From Mesodorylaimus sp. YZB2_4 (Eukaryota; Nematoda; Enoplea; Dorylaimida; Dorylaimidae): a DNA stretch of 64,000 nt. Positions 59,230-64,000 of the stretch are shown here, piece after piece. How positions within the stretch are numbered: position 1 is the first letter of the stretch; the number at the start of each line of letters is the position of its first letter. The notes beneath the pieces were generated by a model that did not search any database, had not been told where the DNA came from, and saw nothing but the letters and a program-made list of their open reading frames with translations. The DNA lies in contig JASANH010000126.1 of the NCBI GenBank assembly GCA_030248295.1, positions 1 to 64,000 on the forward strand, written 5' to 3'. The position numbers were made by a program, and so were the translations under genes.

Positions 59230-59421
59230 TGTGGGCCAGCCGTCGGTTCCTCTAGGGGTCTCACCGTCGCCAACCCCCTTCGCCCTAAGGCAGGGGCGGG
59301 GCTGGACTGCGGCCGAGCCGAGCGGACCCGTCGTCTGTCCTGGGGCTTGTTCAGTCTCGTTTTTGGACTCATCGGTGTTGGTGCGTGTGAATAAACGCTA
59401 CATTCGCAAGCCCCAACCACA
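59230..59421 (+). repeat. 3' LTR (192 bp)
   Basis: Same 192 bp as the left LTR with one substitution, including the AATAAA signal near 59390. Confidence 0.95.
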
Positions 59422-59425
59422 TACG
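59422..59425. repeat. target-site duplication TACG (right)
   Basis: Matches 51679-51682. The following spacer to 60419 shows no gene. Confidence 0.75.
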
Positions 59426-60419
59426 CCCTGAAGACACGTACTGGGTATGGATGGGGTGGTGAGAAAAAGGCATGTAATTTGATGTACTGTATAATCGTAG
59501 CAAACGGACTGACCGGGAAAGACATTGCAAAAGGTTCATTTCGGTGCAAAAAAGTTTCTAAAAAAGAATTTTTAAGGTCAACATCAGTCTTGTATGTGGA
59601 GTAAGATTGTGGCGTGTGGCATAAGCTAAAAGAGGAGTAATCTTAGGTCCCACGGATGTTTGCTGCCAGCATTCATTGCAGCCGGTACACGTGCACGTGC
59701 TCGGCTGTTTTGTTAGCATGCAAATGACAAAGGCCTTTTAGTCCTACGTGTATTATAACCTCATCATTTCTTGTTTGCCCGAGTCGACTGACGTCAGAGT
59801 CTCGCCAACATTTACCAATCCTCTCACCCGTGACTTTCGACTATGACCTTGCTTTCTGTTATGTACAGTACACACGATTAAATCGACTTCTGCCGCAGTG
59901 CATCCACAGTCCACTTTGTTGCGTTACTCGATAGCTACTCGAACATTAGTCCCTACATTAGTCCCTACGAAAACTCACTACTTTGACACTTTTGATTGTT
60001 TTTCAGGCCTGCCACACCCGCAAGTAGGAATAATTTGGTAATTTGGAAGCAGCTCACACTTTTGCAGTGCATCTGTTCTTTTAACACCATGCTTACAGTC
60101 AAGTACAAAGTGGGAAAACATACAGTCCATGTACATAAGTCTATGGAGACTGGGTGTACAAAACGAAACTAGACCGTGTGAGGACGAGTTCGAGCAAATT
60201 TGCAATGCAGTTTGTACATAGAAGATCCGCACTGCACCAGTACACGTCTTTTGTTATCAGAATGAAAGTTGCCAAAAGATCTGAGATCTGAGATGCAAAT
60301 TATGCCAGTATGAAGTAAGAATTGGAATTCTTGGGGAAAGTAACTAAACAAGTGTAATACAAGGATACAAAGAGGTCAAAATGATGTGCAGGCATGCAGC
60401 GACCAGTCAACATCAATGA

Positions 60420-61436
60420 TCAGCTTCCCAGAAACCAAAGAGCCCTTGAGCCAGGCGATACTGTCGGACCAGCCGAAATCACGGCCGCCGAGGAAATTTT
60501 CAAATTTACGCTTGTCTTCACAGCAGACCGAAACTGGCTGCTAGTCGAGAGCAGGATGAAAAAATGAATAGCCGCGTTGGCAACGACCAGAAGTCGAGTG
60601 TATCGGCTGGTCAGCGATTGGAACTGCACATCGTTGGTCAGAGAAGTGACGATGGCCAGAATCAGACGCCCGCCAGTGTGAGTCACGACGTGCAAGATGA
60701 CAATGACGGTTATGGTTTTGAATATTTTCAAGTCATTTCTTTCGTTTTCATATTGGCTGGAACGAATTGGATCCTGAGTCTGGGCATTGTGGATTTTGGC
60801 CTTTTGCCGTTTGACAGCGATCGCCAGGAAACCATTGCCCAAGACTACGACGACCGACGTGGTTATTTGAACGGCCATGAGGACAGCCAAGCTGTGCTCA
60901 GATAGCGTGTCTTCGATGCCGCATGTCAGCACGATTCGATCCCGCTCATTCCACGAATCCACAAAGTGCACGCACGATTGAGCCAGGGCGTAGCACAGGG
61001 CGGCCACGACCAGGGGGACCGTGAACTGCCTGTGCGTCCAAGCCTTGTATTTGATGGGGGCCAGGGTGGCGGTCAGACGATCGATGACCAGGGCGCACGA
61101 CATGGACAAGGAGATGACTTGGGCGAACGTGATCAGGGACGCCTCCCAGCAACAGCGCCACATGGTCTCCACCTCGCCCACTCCAGTGTACAGGCGATAG
61201 AGCCTGGTCGAGGCGATGGCCCCGTAGCTGACGCCCAGCAGGAAATCCACCGAGGCATTGCAGGCCAGCAGAGAGAAACACTTGGTGTGCAGGGACTTGG
61301 ACTTGACGATGCACACGATGATCCACGTGTTGAACGCCATGGCCAACACTCCCAGCACGATGAAACTGATGTTCGGGGGAGCACTGGCGGCCAGTCTGCG
61401 CAGGGACACTGCTAAAACCGTCTTATTGACTTCCAT
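60420..61436 (-). CDS. rhodopsin-like 7TM receptor, SRSX-type, copy 2 (338 aa)
   Basis: Paralogue of the gene at 47448-48458 in the same orientation, intact in one exon. The start MEVNKTVLAV is fixed by conservation. DRL at residues 119-121, disulfide-type cysteines near 95 and 172, TM7 NAAIHFFILL. Residues 45-200 differ from copy 1 at a single position, whereas the N-terminus, intracellular loop 3 and especially the C-terminal tail have diverged, so divergence is uneven along the gene. Ligand unknown. An AG acceptor-like site lies just before the ATG, as in copy 1. Confidence 0.85.
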   Translation of the reverse strand: MEVNKTVLAVSLRRLAASAPPNISFIVLGVLAMAFNTWIIVCIVKSKSLHTKCFSLLACNASVDFLLGVSYGAIASTRLYRLYTGVGEVETMWRCCWEASLITFAQVISLSMSCALVIDRLTATLAPIKYKAWTHRQFTVPLVVAALCYALAQSCVHFVDSWNERDRIVLTCGIEDTLSEHSLAVLMAVQITTSVVVVLGNGFLAIAVKRQKAKIHNAQTQDPIRSSQYENERNDLKIFKTITVIVILHVVTHTGGRLILAIVTSLTNDVQFQSLTSRYTRLLVVANAAIHFFILLSTSSQFRSAVKTSVNLKISSAAVISAGPTVSPGSRALWFLGS

Positions 61437-62466
61437 GATGATGCTTCCTAAAAACCGTTTAGAAGTCAGAGGAACTTGAATTTATGAGAACTAAAGAGTT
61501 GTGCGAGCAGGGCCTGCAGTGCACGCTGCCGTTTTCGAACACGATCGACTATCAGATTCAAATAAAAATTCCGCAACCGAAGGACGATCATATCAGCAGG
61601 CAACGCGGAGGGTGACTGCGCTCACCAGCTGTCTTCTACTTCAGCTGCCCTTTAGGAGCTAGCAATACCGTCAATCAATAAGCAAGAATGCACATGGCGG
61701 GTATGTGCACTCGTAGTAGTCGACCACAGGCTGATTTATGGACTGTTTGTGCGTATCTATATGCCTTGTTGGCATTTCACATGGGCAGCCGGCTAGAAGA
61801 ACCAAGCATGGTAAAGCACACTGGGACCCTTGGACTCAAGGAGATAAAATTTTAGCGCGACTTGTCTCGAGGAAGGTATAGTCTAGTATCTGTTTGAGCA
61901 ACAAATTTTTGGGTTCTGAGCTGCCTGCCGTATTTGCATATTTGTGTGACCTTTGCTAACATACATTATAATGTTGTAGGCCTGATGAAATTATTATCCT
62001 TCCTAATAATAAAGTGTCTGCCTGTGCTTGTTCCCTCGTCCAAGCCCGGCCCAGACTTCTAGGTGTTTTCGATATAATTCTAGCGAAAGCACAGTGTACA
62101 GTACCTAATAAGATTCGATGTTCTCAGAAAGAATTGGCTTTATCACGTTCTGCCAAGCACAACGTGACAAAAGTGAATATCCAGAAAGAAGACAGTTCAT
62201 AGAATTGAGATCACGCGGGGACACTTTACTGTGCTATGAGCATTCAGAAAGGTGGAAACAGATAAGGAGTCACGGTCTTTTGGCGAGATAATTAAAGGAA
62301 TCTTCACAATTTTCACTCTGCATTAGCTTCTTTCTTGAATTTAATTTTATCCGCCACAATACTGTACATTGCTACGGCTCTGAGATGCTACATCTACTTA
62401 GGGGATCACCAAAGAAGTGAAACGTGCAGTAGGGTATGTATATTTTCTCACACCACATATATGATA
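61437..62466. other. flank of receptor copy 2 and spacer
   Basis: The first about 600 bp is homologous to the flank of copy 1; beyond about 62.05 kb no gene is seen. Confidence 0.5.
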
Positions 62467-62662
62467 AGCCACACCGAAATGGATCGGATATCCGATCCGA
62501 ATTGGATTCGATCTGATCCGGATATCGGATTGGATTGGATTGGATATTCGATCTGATCCGATCCAGTCCTATCGGATATCCGATCCATTTTGATGTGGCT
62601 GATCCGATCCGATCCGATAATCCTGTGTCCGATCCGATCCGAAAAGTCACCATCCGATCTTT
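62467..62662. repeat. GATCCG-rich hairpin element with 29-bp terminal inverted repeats
   Basis: 62467-62495 and 62572-62600 are inverted copies with three mismatches (ends AGCCACA and TGTGGCT). The interior and right side consist of GGATCGGAT/ATCCGATCC units. Small enough to be a hairpin MITE. Confidence 0.75.
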
Positions 62663-62664
62663 TT

Positions 62665-62725
62665 AAGTGTCCCTTCACCCTCGAGTGTGCTTTTAAGCGT
62701 TTGACGATGCGGTAAAACAGGAGCA
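62665..62725 (+). repeat. SINE 3' end fragment
   Basis: GTCCCTTCACCCTCGAGTG followed by GCGTTTGACGATGCGGTAAA, matching the 3' end of the SINE at 45090-45250. It abuts the GATCCG hairpin. Confidence 0.6.
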
Positions 62726-63309
62726 GGAAGAGGTCCAGGAGCTACTGTGGCTTGGGAAGCTGTCAAAGAGAAGCAGCCCGTTTTTCGACTGAGATTGGCT
62801 GCCTTGACGCAGGATAATCGATTGGTAGCGTCGTGTACGTGGGGTCTTCAGTTATGATGGTGAAACATTCAGGTTCTCGTGCGCATACACTGAACCAACT
62901 GCGCTGTGGTGTGAGGTTCGAATCAAGCCACGCAGCCCAGGTATCGGAATAGTTTATTATGCGGGTCCACTACGCCGAACCAGGGGGACTCACGCAGGAT
63001 CGGAAGAGCCGGCTACAATCGTCAGGTCGTCGAGGAGTCTCGCTGATCGAACTGATCTCGCCAGGCCAGTGTGATGTAGTTACTTGACAGGGTCAATTTT
63101 GAATCACGCGCCGCGCCGCGCCTGTTTGCATATCAGTTTTCTAGACAGAGATACGTATTAGCATAGACACTTAATACCTGCTGACTATTTTGCATGATGA
63201 TTTATTTTCTACCTGACCTAGGTTTTGATGGCGATCATGTTTATTTTCTGGCAGGTTTTCTAGGATTTTTTGGAGTTATGCAAATGCTATAGGCCAGTGC
63301 TGTAGGACA

Positions 63310-63385
63310 GGTATATAAGGGCCGCGTCTTGCAGTGAGAGAGAGAGAGCGTGTTGATTTCTTGCTCACCATCCGATTAAGATTTT
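63310..63385 (+). promoter_or_regulatory. candidate promoter/LTR end of a second retroelement
   Basis: TATATAAGG, then an AG-rich leader ending ...GATCA, directly followed by TGGCGCACCGGTTCCGACC, which has the form of a primer-binding site. The LTR's left border could not be found, so this is an inference from order alone. The spacer 62,726-63,309 shows nothing else. Confidence 0.35.
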
Positions 63386-63738
63386 GATTCGATCATGGCG
63401 CACCGGTTCCGACCGTATTCTCGCACCATCGGTAAGCACTAAGTCGATGTGGTGTGATCGGGGGGCCTCTGACATCCCCTAGACTCAGCCCGTGCTACTG
63501 GGAACCCTCATCACATTTGGGGGCCGCTCCAGTCTTACCCAGGGAAGGAGAATTTAAGAAATCCCATTCGCTCATCAATTTGCGGAATCACCCAACGAAG
63601 GCCGCTTCTTTGCTAGCGAAGGTATTGCTTTCCATCGCGATCCCCTACGAAGGCGCATTTTTGTGTCAGATTCCCAAAGAAGGCTGACAAACTTTTAAGC
63701 GTGGCCGATCGTGAGTATTTCTGGCTCTCCTTTTTACC

Positions 63739-64000
63739 ATGGCAGCAGCAGCAGCCTTGGCAGTTGCCTTGGCATAAATCAATCAACCCTTTTTCCAAAT
63801 CTGGCAAAGTTGTCCGCTGACGGGAGAACCTAGTCAAGATTTTCGCAAATGGTTCGAAATTTTCGAATATCTGAGTAGCCTGATCGATGACAGTGACGAT
63901 GTGATGCGTTTGAGAGAGTTGAAAAAATGTCTCAAAGACAAAGCATTGAGCGTTTTTCGAAGTCTTGACCAATATCAAAACTTTCCAATTCCGTATGGCG
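63739..64000 (+). pseudogene. retroelement Gag start, interrupted and cut by the window end
   Basis: An ATG at 63739 in good context opens an Ala/Leu-rich start, meets an in-frame TAA at 63775, and then continues open in the same frame to the window end. The later part is Gag-like: FRKWFEIFEYLSSL, then MRLRELKKCLKDKALSVF, the W...FE...L..LKGxA pattern of retroelement capsids. The stop suggests a dead copy, unless initiation is downstream or a splice joins the leader. It lies behind a probable LTR and primer site. Confidence 0.55.

Larger units (their letters stand above)
51683..59421 (+). mobile_element. complete Ty3/gypsy-type LTR retrotransposon with PWWP tail
   Basis: A 7739-bp element: LTR, primer-binding site, a single Gag-Pol frame (52076-58738), a 490-bp untranslated segment, polypurine tract, LTR. 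The order protease, RT, RNase H, integrase is that of Ty3/gypsy (Metaviridae). LTRs are 191/192 identical, the frame is intact and the TACG duplication is clean, so insertion was recent and the copy may still be mobile. It sits between two duplicated receptor genes. No envelope gene is present. Confidence 0.95.

Noticed and set aside
60966-61415. 149-codon plus-strand frame, also conserved opposite receptor copy 1 (47988-48437)
   Set aside because: It is exactly antisense to the receptor coding region and conserved only because the two receptor genes are; composition is His/Gln/Gly-rich shadow translation.
1-64000. CRISPR arrays, operons, bacterial genes or horizontal transfer
   Set aside because: No regularly spaced repeats, no bacterial-type gene packing and no intron-free bacterial enzyme families were seen.

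Overview
This is a piece of an animal nuclear genome, not a bacterial or viral one. The genes are spliced, with GT-AG introns that are often only 49-66 nt long, and they encode animal families: an adhesion GPCR with a GAIN/GPS module, an OATP/SLCO transporter, cytosolic ATP-citrate lyase, TIMP-like inhibitors and chemoreceptor-type 7TM proteins resembling nematode SRSX receptors. Together these suggest a small-genome invertebrate, perhaps a nematode-like ecdysozoan or tardigrade. The phylum cannot be fixed from this window.

Left third (0-22 kb). An adhesion GPCR on the minus strand (949-6099) carries two von Willebrand A domains ahead of the GAIN/GPS/7TM module, and its exons could be joined in frame from signal peptide to stop. 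From 8.3 to 15.2 kb lie four minus-strand paralogues of a small unrecognised protein family beginning MAYND..GEW. Each has its own TATA box and one copy is decayed. From 17.3 to 22.0 kb is a minus-strand SKICH plus coiled-coil gene with a good LC3-interacting motif, which looks like an invertebrate CALCOCO/TAX1BP1-type autophagy receptor.

Middle (22-44 kb). A repeat-rich gap (22.1-25.6 kb) leads to a single-pass membrane protein with a VWA-like ectodomain lacking its metal site (25609-27219, plus). Two tandem TIMP/NTR-like genes on the minus strand follow (27.6-29.4 kb), the first with broken reading frames. Next come an OATP transporter on the plus strand (30754-33836) and a complete 23-exon ATP-citrate lyase gene on the plus strand (36885-43374, 1106 aa).

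Right third (43-64 kb). This part is shaped by mobile DNA. Two 94% identical 7TM receptor genes on the minus strand (47448-48458 and 60420-61436) are copies of one duplication. Between them sits a complete Ty3/gypsy-type LTR retrotransposon (51683-59421) with near-identical 192-bp LTRs, a 4-bp target duplication and one uninterrupted 2220-aa Gag-Pol frame. Its polyprotein ends, after the integrase GPY/F module, in a PWWP-like domain, a chromatin-reader fold in the position where chromoviruses carry a chromodomain. The window ends inside the start of a second, apparently damaged LTR element. tRNA-derived SINEs and GATCC-rich hairpin elements are scattered throughout.

Exon joins were made by eye from splice signals, reading-frame phase and family resemblance. 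No alignment or database search was possible.
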